This document shows positions 17,993 through 28,297 of a DNA stretch of 42,777 nucleotides, piece after piece; positions within the stretch are counted from its first letter, which is position 1, and each line of letters starts with the position of its first letter. Made by a program: the position numbers and the translations under genes. This DNA is from an uncultured delta proteobacterium (GTDB taxonomy: Bacteria; Desulfobacterota; WTBG01; CAIYCZ01; CAIRTM01), in NCBI GenBank assembly GCA_903881505.1, contig CAIRTM010000046.1, positions 1 through 42,777 on the forward strand, read 5' to 3'. The notes below the pieces were generated by a model, which was not told where the DNA came from, made no database searches, and was given only the letters and a program-made list of their open reading frames with translations.

Positions 17993-18916
17993 TCAGCGCC
18001 GGTTGTGCGTCATCAAAATTTCAAGGATCGCCTTCTGCACGTGCAGGCGGTTTTCAGCCTGGTCGAACACGGCCGAATTGGGCCCGTCCATGACAGCGTC
18101 GGTGATCTCCTCGCCGCGATGCGCGGGCAGGCAGTGCATGACTATCACGTCCTTTTTCGAAGCGGCGATGAGCCGCTCATTGACCTGGTAGCTGCTGAAC
18201 GACTTGATGCGCTCGCGGTACTGCTTTTCCTGGCCCATGCTGACCCAGGTGTCGGTGCTGATCACGTCGGCATCGCGCACGGCCTCGAACGGGTCGCTGA
18301 TCACGCTGATGCGCGAGGCCGCCTCGCCGCGGGCGCGGTCGAGCACGCCCCGGTCAGGCTCATGCCCGGCCGGGCAGGCAAGCGTAAGGTCAAAGCAGAG
18401 CCGCAGGGCTGCATTGATCCATGAGTGGGCGATATTGTTGCCGTCCCCGATGTAGACCGCCTTCATGCCCCGCACGGAGCCCCGGCGCTCGATCACCGTC
18501 AAAAGGTCGGCCAGAATCTGGCAGGGATGGTACATGTCGGTCAGCCCGTTGATCACCGGCACATCCGCGTCGCGGGCAAGGTCTTCGACCGTGCTCTGCG
18601 CGAACGTTCTGATCATGATGGCATCGAGATAGCGCGAGAGCACCTTGGCGGTATCGTAGATGGACTCGCCCCGGCCCAGCTGCGTATCGGTCCATCGCAG
18701 ATACATCGCATGGCCGCCCAGCTGAAACATGCCGGCCTCGAACGATACGCGCGTGCGCGTGGAGGGCTTTTCGAAAATCATGCCCAGGGTTTTGCCGCGC
18801 AGCGGATGGTAGAGCTCGCCGCGCGTATGGCGCGCTTTCAAGTCGGCGGCCCGTTCAAAAATCAGGTCAAAATCAGAGGGCGTCAGATCATACAGGCACA
18901 AGAGATCTTTTTGCAT
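17993..18916 (-). CDS. argF: Ornithine carbamoyltransferase
   Basis: ArgF transfers the carbamoyl group of carbamoyl phosphate to ornithine to give citrulline. The 307-residue protein has the carbamoyl-phosphate motif STRTR (in EKPSTRTRVSFEAG), the HPCQILADLLT motif that binds substrate, and HCLPAHRG with the ornithine-binding cysteine. I chose the ATG at 18916 because GGAG precedes it with proper spacing; the longer in-frame ATG at 18940 lacks one. It follows argD by 33 bases. Confidence 0.97.
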   Translation of the reverse strand: MQKDLLCLYDLTPSDFDLIFERAADLKARHTRGELYHPLRGKTLGMIFEKPSTRTRVSFEAGMFQLGGHAMYLRWTDTQLGRGESIYDTAKVLSRYLDAIMIRTFAQSTVEDLARDADVPVINGLTDMYHPCQILADLLTVIERRGSVRGMKAVYIGDGNNIAHSWINAALRLCFDLTLACPAGHEPDRGVLDRARGEAASRISVISDPFEAVRDADVISTDTWVSMGQEKQYRERIKSFSSYQVNERLIAASKKDVIVMHCLPAHRGEEITDAVMDGPNSAVFDQAENRLHVQKAILEILMTHNRR

Positions 18917-18949
18917 GGCATCATCTCCGTAAAAAAACACACCGGTTTC

Positions 18950-20140
18950 TCAGCCGGCAGCCCCGAGCGCCCTGTCAAGAATCGCGCAGCACTCGTCAAC
19001 CTGCGCGCGCGTGATAATCAGCGGAGGCAGAAAGCGGAGTATGCGATCGGCCGTGCAGTTGAGAATCAGGCCGTCGGCCAGGCAGCGGTCAACAACCGGC
19101 TTGCCGCTGCCCCTGAGCTCCATGCCCAGGATAAGGCCCCTGCCGCGCACGCACGCGACAGCTTCCGGGCGGCGTTTTTGAAGCTCTTCGAGCCTGTCCT
19201 GCAGATAGAGGCCCATCGCCCGGCAGTTCTCAAGCACGCCGCCGTCGAGCAGCTCGCGCATCACCGCGCAGCCGGCCGCGGTGGCGACCGGGTTGCCGCC
19301 GAAGGTGGAGGCGTGGCTGCCCGGCGTAAAGAGATCGGCAACGCGCTGCGAAGCGAGCATGGCCCCGAGCGGCAGGCCGCCGCCAAGGGCCTTGGCAAGC
19401 GTCATGATGTCGGGCGTTACGCCGAAATGCTCATGGGCGAAAAGCCGGCCGGTGCGGCCCATGCCGACCTGCACCTCGTCAAAAATCAGCAGCAGTCCGG
19501 CGCGGTCGCACAGTCCGCGCACGCGCTTCAGGTAGTCGGCGTCCGGAACATTCACGCCGCCCTCGCCCTGGATCGGCTCGAGCATGACCGCGCAGGTGCG
19601 CGCGTTCACCGCGGCCTGCAGGGCGTCGAAATCGTTGAAGGGCACGTACACGAACCCCGGCATCAGGGGGGCGAACCCTTCCTGCACCTTGGCCTGCGCG
19701 GTCGCGGCCAGCGTGGCGAACGTGCGGCCGTGGAACGAGGCCTGCATGGTGATGACCTCGCTGCGGGGCCCGCCTGCGGCGGCGTTGCCGTACCTGCGCG
19801 CAAGCTTCAGAGCAGCCTCGTTGGCTTCGGCGCCGCTGTTGCAGAAAAACACCCGGTCGGCGAACGAGTGCCGCGTGAGCTGTTCGGCCAGTTCGGCCTG
19901 CGGCGCGGTATAAAAGAAGTTGGAAACATGCACAAGGCGCTCAAGCTGCTCTGTCGCGGCCCGGACCACGGCCGGGTGGCAGTGTCCCAGGTTGCACACG
20001 GCAATGCCTGACAGGAAATCAAGGTAGCGCCGGCCCGCGTCATCCCACAGCCAGGCCCCCTCGCCGCGCACGAACGCAATCGGGAACCGGCCGTAGGTTT
20101 TAAAAATATGGGCGTCTGTCTGCTCGATACTGCGGCTCAT
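18950..20140 (-). CDS. argD: Acetylornithine aminotransferase
   Basis: ArgD is a class III PLP aminotransferase that makes N-acetylornithine; some members also serve in lysine synthesis as DapC. The 396-residue protein has the family features [15 protein letters not shown], the aspartate site [15 protein letters not shown], and the PLP lysine in [15 protein letters not shown]. Its start codon overlaps the argB stop codon (ATGA, 4 bases), a sign of translational coupling. Confidence 0.96.
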   Translation of the reverse strand: MSRSIEQTDAHIFKTYGRFPIAFVRGEGAWLWDDAGRRYLDFLSGIAVCNLGHCHPAVVRAATEQLERLVHVSNFFYTAPQAELAEQLTRHSFADRVFFCNSGAEANEAALKLARRYGNAAAGGPRSEVITMQASFHGRTFATLAATAQAKVQEGFAPLMPGFVYVPFNDFDALQAAVNARTCAVMLEPIQGEGGVNVPDADYLKRVRGLCDRAGLLLIFDEVQVGMGRTGRLFAHEHFGVTPDIMTLAKALGGGLPLGAMLASQRVADLFTPGSHASTFGGNPVATAAGCAVMRELLDGGVLENCRAMGLYLQDRLEELQKRRPEAVACVRGRGLILGMELRGSGKPVVDRCLADGLILNCTADRILRFLPPLIITRAQVDECCAILDRALGAAG

Positions 20141-21039
20141 TTCAGCGCTTCCCCGGCCTGTGCAGGCGCATGCATAATCTGTGTTCCGATACCGACATCG
20201 GTGAAAATTTCAAGCAGAACGGCATGTTCAAGCCGCCCGTCGATGATATGGGCCTTGCCCACGCCCCGCTCAAGCGCGCGGCAGCAGCACTGCACCTTGG
20301 GTATCATGCCGCCGGCAATCTCGCCCGAAGCGGTCATCTGCCGAACGTCCCGTTCGGTAAGGCTCGAGCGCAGCGCACCGCTGCCGTCCTTGACCCCCTC
20401 GACATCGGTCAGCAGAATCAGTTTCTCGGCTTTCAGGGCCGCGGCGATCGCGCCGGCGGCGGTGTCGGCGTTGATATTGTATGTTTCGCCGCTTTCACCG
20501 GCGCCCAGCGGAGCGATCACCGGGATAAAATGGTTGGCGTCAAGCGTCGTGATCACGCCGGGATTAACCGACACGATCTCGCCGACCTGGCCGATATCGA
20601 TCAGTTTGCCGGGGTCATTGCGGTCGGCCACCTGCTTTTTGCGCGCGACGATCAGGCTGCCGTCCTTGCCGCTGATGCCGACCGCGCGGCCGCCGTTGGT
20701 ATTGATCTGGCTGACGATCTCCTTGTTGATGGTGCCGACCAGCACCATCTCAACGACTTCGATCGTTGCGGCGTCGGTGACCCGCAGCCCGTCGACGAAA
20801 TCGGAGACAACGCCCAGGCGCTCCAGCATGGCCCCGATCTGCGGACCGCCGCCGTGCACGATCACCGGCCGGATGCCGACCAGGGAGAGCATGATCACGT
20901 CCCGCGCGAAGCTCGCGCTCAGGGCCGCATCAACCATGGCATGGCCGCCGAACTTGATGACAAAGGTCTTGTTGGCGAATGTCCGGATATAGGGCAGCGC
21001 CTCCATCAGGGTCTTGGCTTTGGCGATTGCTTTCTGCAT
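20137..21039 (-). CDS. argB: Acetylglutamate kinase
   Basis: ArgB phosphorylates N-acetylglutamate, usually the arginine-regulated step where a linear or cyclic pathway is inhibited by its end product. The 300-residue protein has the nucleotide motifs KFGGHAMVD and HGGGPQIG and the [26 protein letters not shown] segment. An N-terminal helix ([19 protein letters not shown]) like that of arginine-sensitive hexameric enzymes is present, so feedback by arginine is plausible. The ATG at 21039 has AGGA eight bases upstream; the one at 21048 overlaps that site. It is the first arginine gene, after the hairpin repeat that follows hslU. Confidence 0.96.
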   Translation of the reverse strand: MQKAIAKAKTLMEALPYIRTFANKTFVIKFGGHAMVDAALSASFARDVIMLSLVGIRPVIVHGGGPQIGAMLERLGVVSDFVDGLRVTDAATIEVVEMVLVGTINKEIVSQINTNGGRAVGISGKDGSLIVARKKQVADRNDPGKLIDIGQVGEIVSVNPGVITTLDANHFIPVIAPLGAGESGETYNINADTAAGAIAAALKAEKLILLTDVEGVKDGSGALRSSLTERDVRQMTASGEIAGGMIPKVQCCCRALERGVGKAHIIDGRLEHAVLLEIFTDVGIGTQIMHAPAQAGEALK

Positions 21040-21128
21040 ACACAGCATCCTTTATCACATGTCAGGTGCATATTGGGCTGCACGCGCCACGGGCAGCCCT
21101 GGGAAATAGCACCAACGTCTTTCATATC

Positions 21129-21253
21129 CAGGCTGTTCAAAAATGTTCAGATGCAAGGCGCGCGACATTGTGAGGAATGAGGCGTACTGTTTTGTACGCC
21201 GCAGTTACGAACAATGAGCGCAACGCCGCAGATGAACGTTTTTCAACAGCCTG
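21129..21253. repeat. 125-bp inverted-repeat element between hslU and argB
   Basis: The left end CAGGCTGTTCAAAAATGTTC (21129-21148) and the right end, read in reverse complement, CAGGCTGTTGAAAAACGTTC, match at all but two positions. In the centre is a perfect 7-bp hairpin GGCGTAC-TGTTTT-GTACGCC (21181-21200). Between these, CATTGT and ACAATG can also pair, so the whole element can fold into one long hairpin. It ends at the base before the hslU stop codon. It looks like a non-coding dispersed repeat (MITE- or REP-like). It may also weaken transcription from hslU into argB. Confidence 0.75.
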
Positions 21254-22629
<1,376 letters not shown>

Positions 22630-22633
<4 letters not shown>

Positions 22634-23187
22634 TGCTGCGGGCCGATCTCGTCAAGCGTTATCCGGGTGTTGGTATAGATGCAAATCTCGGCGGCAAGCT
22701 GCAGCGCGGCCTCGACGATTTCGCGCGCCCCGCGGTCGGTATGCCGCGCCAGCGCCCGGGCGGCGGCCAGCGCATAGGGGCCGCCGGACCCGATGGCCGC
22801 CATGTCGTCATCGGGCTCGATCACGTCGCCGTTGCCGGAGATGATCAGAAGATGCTCGCTGTCGGCAACGATCATCAGCGCCTCCAGATGGCGCAGCACT
22901 TTATCAGAACGCCAGTCCTTGGCCATTTCGACCGCGGAGCGGGTCATGTTGCCGTTATACTGCTCAAGCTTGCGCTCGAAGCGCTCAAACAGGGTGAAGG
23001 CATCGGCCGTTGCGCCGGCAAATCCGGCCAGCACCCGGTCCTGGTACAGGCGCCGGATTTTGCGCGCCCCGTGCTTGACAACGGTTGCGCCCAGCGTGAC
23101 CTGGCCGTCGCCGCCAAGGCACACGCGCCCTGCCCTGCGCACCGCGACAATCGTCGTTCCATGCATGGCCGCCATGGCTGTCTCCAT
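22630..23187 (-). CDS. hslV: HslUV protease peptidase subunit
   Basis: HslV is the proteasome-like N-terminal threonine peptidase of the HslUV complex. The catalytic threonine is expected at the [10 protein letters not shown] motif (Thr11 from the chosen start), to be exposed by removing a short propeptide. The GDGQVTLG and [11 protein letters not shown] segments are typical. The start at 23187 overlaps the stop codon of xerC (TAATG) and has GGAGGG six bases upstream; Met8 at 23166 is an alternative that would also leave a short propeptide. Confidence 0.96.
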
Positions 23188-24110
23188 TACAGGCCCTCCG
23201 GAACGATTTTACTGCGCGGATGGGCCCGGTCATAGACCTGCATCAATGCATCGACATGCAGATGCGTGTATCTCTGGGTTGTTGCCAGGCTGGCATGGCC
23301 CAGAAGTTCCTGAATGCCGCGCAAATCGGCGCCCGCGTTCAAAAGATGCGTCGCAAAGCTGTGCCGGATCGCGTGCGGGCTGATCTTGTGCGCGATGCCG
23401 CAGCGCTCGATCCAGCCGTCCAGCAGCCGCGCAACGCTGCGGCCTGAAAGACGGCCGCCCCGGCTGTTCAAAAACACCGGCGCCCGGTGTGCGCCGTGAA
23501 GCCTGCAGGCCGGCTCCTGCGAGCGTGCGCAGTAGCCGGCCACGGCTGCAGCGGCCTTGCGGCCCATGGGCACGACGCGCTCCTTGCGGCCCTTGCCTCT
23601 GACGAGCACCGTGCCTGCGCGCTGATCGATATCACAGCGGTTAAGCCCGACCAGTTCACTCAGCCTGATCCCCGTGGAATACAGGAGTTCCAGCACGGCA
23701 TGGTCGCGCGCATGCAGCAGCGTATCCTTCGGCACGGCATCCAGCAGCGCGAACATTTCATCAACGGTCAGGTGGCGGGGCAGCGTGCTGTCGCGCCTGG
23801 GCGCTTTGAGCATTTCAGCGGGATTGCCGCCTGCAAGCCCGTCGCGCACCAGAAACGAAAAAAACGTTTTCAGGCAGGAAAGCTTGCGCGCCTGGGTCGA
23901 CTTCCTGTTGCGCCTCGCGCAGTCGGCAAGATAGGCACGCACGGCCAGGGCATCGATATCAGCGATATTCGCAAACGAACCGATATGCGTGGAGCGCAGG
24001 AATCCGGCAAAATCCTCCAGGTCCCGCAGATAGCTCCGGCACGTACAGTCGGATGCATTCCTTTCAATGCGCAGATACTTCTCAAATGCACGAATCTGGG
24101 CTGACAGCAT
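23187..24110 (-). CDS. xerC: Tyrosine recombinase XerC
   Basis: XerC acts with XerD at dif to resolve chromosome dimers. The 307-residue protein has an N-terminal core-binding domain (about 1-90) and a catalytic domain with Arg149 (TGIRLSEL), Lys173 (RGKGRKE), His246 and Arg249 ([10 protein letters not shown]), His272 ([13 protein letters not shown]) and Tyr281. The ATG at 24110 ([13 protein letters not shown]) fits the family start, though its ribosome binding site is weak; in-frame starts up to 24230 would give a long atypical N-terminus. It precedes hslV with a one-base overlap, as is common in this and other phyla, and so is a housekeeping recombinase, not the integrase of the left-hand element. 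Confidence 0.93.
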   Translation of the reverse strand: MLSAQIRAFEKYLRIERNASDCTCRSYLRDLEDFAGFLRSTHIGSFANIADIDALAVRAYLADCARRNRKSTQARKLSCLKTFFSFLVRDGLAGGNPAEMLKAPRRDSTLPRHLTVDEMFALLDAVPKDTLLHARDHAVLELLYSTGIRLSELVGLNRCDIDQRAGTVLVRGKGRKERVVPMGRKAAAAVAGYCARSQEPACRLHGAHRAPVFLNSRGGRLSGRSVARLLDGWIERCGIAHKISPHAIRHSFATHLLNAGADLRGIQELLGHASLATTQRYTHLHVDALMQVYDRAHPRSKIVPEGL

Positions 24111-24214
24111 AACCGGCCTGCAACGCCAACAAGACGGATGCGTATCCGTTTCAAAAAAAAATGAAAGCATATCGGCTTTTCGCCAAAGAATCAATCGAAA
24201 AATACATTTACTTC

Positions 24215-24243
24215 TTGCTAAAACAGGCAAAATTGAGTATTAC
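24215..24243 (+). promoter_or_regulatory. Possible sigma-70 promoter for coaD
   Basis: TTGCTA (24215-24220) and TATTAC (24238-24243) lie 17 bases apart in the AT-rich stretch between the divergent xerC and coaD genes. Each box matches consensus at four of six positions. Confidence 0.35.
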
Positions 24244-24356
24244 TGTAGCGCACAGCGTACAGACGTTCACCCGTTTTCCCAACCGCCCTGCAGGCGTCGG
24301 GCATTGTGCCTGAATGCCGGCAGGTTGCGAAAAAAATACAAGGAAAGCCGCAGCCG

Positions 24357-24848
24357 ATGGACACACGCCGAGAACATGCCTGTATTTATCCCGGCACCTT
24401 CGACCCCCTGACCAACGGGCACCTTGACCTGATAGAGCGCGCCCTGCATATTTTCGACCGCGTGATCGTGGCAATCGCCGTCAATCCCGACAAAAACCCG
24501 CTGTTTACCGTGGAAGAGCGCCTGGACATGATCCGCGCATCGGTTAACGACAACCCGCGCGTGACCACCGACTCGTTTGAGGGACTGCTGGTCGACTACG
24601 CCCGCGCGCAGGGTGTGCACACCGTGCTGCGCGGCATGCGCGCCGTGTCCGACTTTGAATATGAATATGAAATGACGTTCATGAACCGCAAGCTGGACCG
24701 CGAGATCGACACCATCTTCATGCTTACGGGACTGCGCTGGCTGTTTGTGCACTCAAAAACAATTAAAGCGGCCGTGAAGGCCGGCGCCGACGTGACCGGC
24801 ATGGTGCCTGAAATCGTCGCCCGCAAGCTGCATGAAAAACTGCGCTGA
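24357..24848 (+). CDS. coaD: Phosphopantetheine adenylyltransferase
   Basis: CoaD transfers AMP from ATP to 4'-phosphopantetheine, the next-to-last step of coenzyme A synthesis. The 163-residue protein has the nucleotidyltransferase loop YPGTFDPLTNGHLDL (T-x-G-H type, His22), the R-G-M-R motif LRGMRAVSDFEYE, and the usual length. Near the C-terminus HSKTIKAAVKAGADVTGMVP replaces the commoner SSS-x-V-K sequence but keeps the pattern. I chose the ATG at 24357 because the upstream 17 residues are not family-like; AAGGA lies 12 bases before it, slightly far. It starts the rightward run to the Tol genes. Confidence 0.96.
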   Translation: MDTRREHACIYPGTFDPLTNGHLDLIERALHIFDRVIVAIAVNPDKNPLFTVEERLDMIRASVNDNPRVTTDSFEGLLVDYARAQGVHTVLRGMRAVSDFEYEYEMTFMNRKLDREIDTIFMLTGLRWLFVHSKTIKAAVKAGADVTGMVPEIVARKLHEKLR

Positions 24849-24916
24849 CGCGCTCTCACCGCGGCTCCGGGACACGCGCCCGGGCGCACTTCCAACAGCC
24901 TTACAGGAGCACCGCA

Positions 24917-26110
24917 ATGAAACTTGCCAAACGCATGGAGCACATCAAACCCTCGCCGACGCTGGCCGTTTCCGCAAAAGCGGCTGCCATGAAGGCCCAG
25001 GGAATAGACGTCATCGGTTTCGGCGTCGGCGAGCCGGATTTTGATACGCCCGAGCATATCAAGCAGGCCGCTGTCGCGGCGCTTGCGGCCGGGTTCACCA
25101 AATACACACCGGTCGGCGGGACCGACGATCTCAAGCAGGCCGTCGCGGCCAAGTTCAAGCGCGACAACAGCCTGGAGTATGCCAGAAACGAACTGCTGAT
25201 TTCATGCGGCGCCAAGCACAGCCTCTACAATGCATTCCAGGCACTCCTTAATGAAGGCGATGAAATCATTATACCCGCCCCCTACTGGGTCTCATACCCT
25301 GACATGGCCTATCTGGCAGGCGCCGTTCCGGTCATCATTGAAACGGGCCAGCAGGCCGGCTTCAAAGTGACGCCCGCGCAGGTGCGCGCGGCAATCACCC
25401 CCCGGACGCGGGCATTTGTATTAAACTCCCCCTCCAACCCCACCGGCTCGGCCTACAGCTCCGAGGAACTCCGGGAGCTGGCCGACGTTCTGCTCGGCAC
25501 CGGCGTCATGGTGATCAGCGATGAAATTTATGAGAGCCTTGCGTATGACGGATTCACCGCAACCAGCATCGTCACGGTTGAACCCCGGCTGAAAGAACAG
25601 GCGCTTGTGGTCAACGGCGTGTCCAAGACCTACTCCATGACCGGCTGGCGCATCGGCTATGCCGCGGGCCCGGCCGGCCTGATCAGCGCAATGTGCGACA
25701 TCCAGAGCCAGAGCACCTCCAATCCGACATCCATCGCCCAGAAAGCAGGCACGGCCGCCCTGAACGGGCCGCAGGACTGCATCCAGGAAATGCTGCAGGC
25801 ATTCGACAGGCGCCGCCGCTATATGGTGGATCGGCTGAACGCGATCGAGGGCTTCTCGTGCTTCATGCCCAACGGCGCGTTTTATACATTTCCGACCGTT
25901 TCCGGCGTGTTCGGGAGGAAATCCGGAACAAAAGTGATCAGCGGTTCCGATGACCTGGCAGCGGCACTGCTTGAATCGGCCCGCGTCGCCGTTGTGGCCG
26001 GTTCCGCGTTCGGCGCGGATGCAAACATCCGCCTGTCCTATGCGACGTCGTTTGAAACAATCGAAAAAGGGCTCGACCGCATCGAAGCCTTCGTAAAAAA
26101 TCTTATATAA
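24917..26110 (+). CDS. Class I aspartate-type aminotransferase (PLP)
   Basis: This 397-residue enzyme exchanges amino groups between aspartate (or other amino acids) and 2-oxoglutarate with PLP. It has the class I features FGVGEPDFDTPEHI, SPSNPTGSAYS and the PLP lysine in NGVSKTYSMTGWRIGY, with a C-terminal RLSYATSFE arginine for the substrate carboxylate. Overall it resembles the Ib-subgroup aspartate aminotransferases (Thermus-like), so aspartate is the likely main substrate, but prephenate or other activity cannot be excluded. AGGAG sits before the ATG. It lies 68 bases after coaD and 73 before tolQ. Confidence 0.9.
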   Translation: MKLAKRMEHIKPSPTLAVSAKAAAMKAQGIDVIGFGVGEPDFDTPEHIKQAAVAALAAGFTKYTPVGGTDDLKQAVAAKFKRDNSLEYARNELLISCGAKHSLYNAFQALLNEGDEIIIPAPYWVSYPDMAYLAGAVPVIIETGQQAGFKVTPAQVRAAITPRTRAFVLNSPSNPTGSAYSSEELRELADVLLGTGVMVISDEIYESLAYDGFTATSIVTVEPRLKEQALVVNGVSKTYSMTGWRIGYAAGPAGLISAMCDIQSQSTSNPTSIAQKAGTAALNGPQDCIQEMLQAFDRRRRYMVDRLNAIEGFSCFMPNGAFYTFPTVSGVFGRKSGTKVISGSDDLAAALLESARVAVVAGSAFGADANIRLSYATSFETIEKGLDRIEAFVKNLI

Positions 26111-26183
26111 CCGCAGGTGACGCCCGGACGCGCGAGCGGCCCGGGAGTCCAAAAGCAGCAGCGCTGCAGGAGCACTATTTGCC

Positions 26184-26972
26184 ATGCTACACACCATTGC
26201 ACATCTGATGAGCCCGCTTGCCGTCACATCCTCTGAACTCGGATCCAACCTGGGCGGCGATATCTGGGTACTGTTTCTGTATGCCGGCCCCATGGTCAAG
26301 GGAGTTATTCTGCTCCTGCTGTCGCTGTCGGTCGTGTGCTGGGGGATTTCGCTGTTTAAATTCCTGGTGCTGAGATCGGCCCTGAACGAATCCGAATCGT
26401 TCCTGGACATATTCTGGAACAACCAGAGCCTGAGCCGAACCTACGCGGACGCCCGGCAGCTGGAGCACAGCCCGCTGGCTGAAATATTCCGCTCGGGCTA
26501 TCTTGAGCTGCAGCAGATGCAGCAAAAAAGCGGCGCCGCTTCCGGTCAGCCGAAATCGGGTGAGTCGGCATCAGATTCGCCGCTTGGCCTCTACGGCCTT
26601 GGCGCAATCAAGAGGGCTCTTGACCAGGCTGCCACGGCCGAGCTGACCCGCCTGGAAAAAAACCTCGGGTTCCTGGCAACGACCGGCAGCATCGCGCCGT
26701 TTATCGGCCTGTTCGGCACGGTGTGGGGCATCATGAATTCGTTCCGCGACATCGGCCGCCAGGGATCGGCCAACCTGGCCACGGTCGCGCCCGGGATCGC
26801 CGAAGCTCTTATCGCGACCGCATTCGGCCTGGTGGCGGCCATTCCGGCGGTCGTGCTCTACAATTACTTCCTGGGCCGCATCAAAATGATGACAGCGGAG
26901 ATGGACAATTTTGCATCCGAGCTGCTGAACATTATCGAGCGCTATCTTGAATCGCGCAAAAGGGCGGGCTGA
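26184..26972 (+). CDS. tolQ: TolQ, motor subunit of the Tol-Pal system
   Basis: TolQ and TolR form the proton-driven inner-membrane motor that energises TolA. The 262-residue protein has three membrane helices (about 32-54, 158-182, 195-218) and the conserved TTGSIAPFIGLFGTVWGIMNSF stretch across helix 2, as in the TolQ/ExbB/MotA family. It is longer than E. coli TolQ because of an extended N-terminus and a Ser/Gly-rich insertion near residues 113-130 in the cytoplasmic loop. TolQ rather than ExbB is chosen because tolR, tolA, tolB and pal follow. Confidence 0.94.
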   Translation: MLHTIAHLMSPLAVTSSELGSNLGGDIWVLFLYAGPMVKGVILLLLSLSVVCWGISLFKFLVLRSALNESESFLDIFWNNQSLSRTYADARQLEHSPLAEIFRSGYLELQQMQQKSGAASGQPKSGESASDSPLGLYGLGAIKRALDQAATAELTRLEKNLGFLATTGSIAPFIGLFGTVWGIMNSFRDIGRQGSANLATVAPGIAEALIATAFGLVAAIPAVVLYNYFLGRIKMMTAEMDNFASELLNIIERYLESRKRAG

Positions 26973-26975
26973 GCC

Positions 26976-27398
26976 ATGGGAATGAGCATGCCGGGCAACG
27001 GGCGGCAGCAGCGGCTGATGTCGGAAATAAACGTCACGCCATTCGTGGATGTCATGCTCGTGCTGCTGATTATTTTCATGGTGGCCGCTCCGCTGGTGCA
27101 GCACGGCGTGGACGTCGACCTGCCGCAGGCGCGCACGGCCCACATCGCGGCCCAGGAGGAAGCGCTCACGATTTCCCTCACCGGCGACAAAAAAATATTC
27201 ATCAACAAAATGGAGGTCGACGTCGGCGACCTGCGGGAACGACTGGTGCGCATTTTCCAGCAGCGAAGCGATAACACCCTTTTTTTTAAAGCTGACCGCG
27301 ACCTGCCCTACGGCTTCGTCGCGCAGGTTATCGCCGAAATCAAGCTGGCAGGCGTTGAAAAGCTGGGGATCATCACGACCCCGATTGAAAAAAAATGA
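26976..27398 (+). CDS. tolR: TolR/ExbD-family stator subunit
   Basis: The 140-residue protein has a single membrane helix (about 20-42) preceded by MSEINVTPFVDVMLVLLIIFM, whose Asp is the proton-carrying residue of the TolR/ExbD family. A periplasmic domain follows that probably binds peptidoglycan. It starts 3 bases after tolQ and overlaps tolA by 4 bases. In this position it is TolR of the Tol-Pal system. Confidence 0.94.
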   Translation: MGMSMPGNGRQQRLMSEINVTPFVDVMLVLLIIFMVAAPLVQHGVDVDLPQARTAHIAAQEEALTISLTGDKKIFINKMEVDVGDLRERLVRIFQQRSDNTLFFKADRDLPYGFVAQVIAEIKLAGVEKLGIITTPIEKK

Positions 27399-28210
27399 CC
27401 GCCTATCCCTCAATCCTGAAAGCGGCCCATGTCGAGCGGGGCATGCGCTGGACCATCTTCGCCTCCCTGTGCCTGCATGCGTGCCTGATTGCGGTCGTCC
27501 TGGGAAAACCTCCCGACCGGGGCACAACCATCTATTTCAACCCGGCCTACACCGTTGACCTGATCGGAACCGGCGGAGCGCCCGGCGCCCCCGGTGAGCC
27601 GGGCGGCGGCGAAGACACAGGCGCGCCCCAGGCCGCGGCCAGCGGCGCGCCTACCGGCAGGGCCGAACCCCTGTGGAAAGGGCCAAGCGCACTGCCCTCG
27701 CAGGTTAAGACGCTCGAGGACCGTACGCATACGATCGCCGAGCCCGATACAAGCCTGAAACCAGCAGCGCCTGCGGCCGCGGCAACCCCGGGCGGGTTCC
27801 GCAACCCGTCAGACACCGGCACGTCAGCAGGCCCGGGAACGCAGCCGGATGGCAAAGGCCGCCCGGCAGGAACCGGAACCGGCGGGGGGGGCGGAGGCGG
27901 TGTCGGCGGCACCGGGTACGGACTGACACCCGAGCAGGCCCGCTTCGGCCGGTACTATATGACGGTGTTCAATAAAATCCAGTCCGCCTGGGTGCTGCCG
28001 CACTATGATGAACAGACGAATCTCTCGGCTGTCGTAGAGATTACCGTGCGCCCTGACGGCCGCATCGTCAATGTTCAATTCGAGCAGAAGTCAAACAACG
28101 CGGAATTCGACCGGTCCGTCATGCGGGCGATACAAAAAGCCAATCCCCTGCCCCCGCTGCCGCCCGACATCAAGGAGCCGCTGCTCACCCTCGGCATCCG
28201 CTTCCAGTAG
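27395..28210 (+). CDS. tolA: TolA/TonB-like energy transducer
   Basis: This 271-residue protein has an N-terminal membrane anchor (about 18-37, with the SxxxH motif SLCLHACL), a long periplasmic spacer (about 55-175) and a TonB-type C-terminal domain (about 185-271: FNKIQSAWVLP, then VVEITVRPDGRIVNVQFEQ, then SVMRAIQKANPLPPLP). The spacer is Gly/Pro/Ala/Thr-rich, with a run of eight glycines, instead of the long Ala/Lys-rich helix of E. coli TolA. The ATG overlaps the tolR stop (ATGA). Context makes it the TolA of this system; the protein by itself could also be called TonB. Confidence 0.88.
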   Translation: MTAYPSILKAAHVERGMRWTIFASLCLHACLIAVVLGKPPDRGTTIYFNPAYTVDLIGTGGAPGAPGEPGGGEDTGAPQAAASGAPTGRAEPLWKGPSALPSQVKTLEDRTHTIAEPDTSLKPAAPAAAATPGGFRNPSDTGTSAGPGTQPDGKGRPAGTGTGGGGGGGVGGTGYGLTPEQARFGRYYMTVFNKIQSAWVLPHYDEQTNLSAVVEITVRPDGRIVNVQFEQKSNNAEFDRSVMRAIQKANPLPPLPPDIKEPLLTLGIRFQ

Positions 28211-28297
28211 CGCCGGCGCCTGCATCAATAATTTTACTTACGCTGCAGCCGGATTTCTGATATATAACTCTGATTAACTATTCACAGCATCACGACC

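Noticed and set aside
18425-20011. 528-codon plus-strand frame opposite argD and argF
   Set aside because: It is rich in His, Arg and Gln, as typical for antisense frames in GC-rich genes; the minus-strand genes have catalytic motifs.
23187-24110. xerC as the integrase of the left-hand element
   Set aside because: It is 15 kb beyond the att scar, has the housekeeping length and its usual hslV-hslU neighbours.
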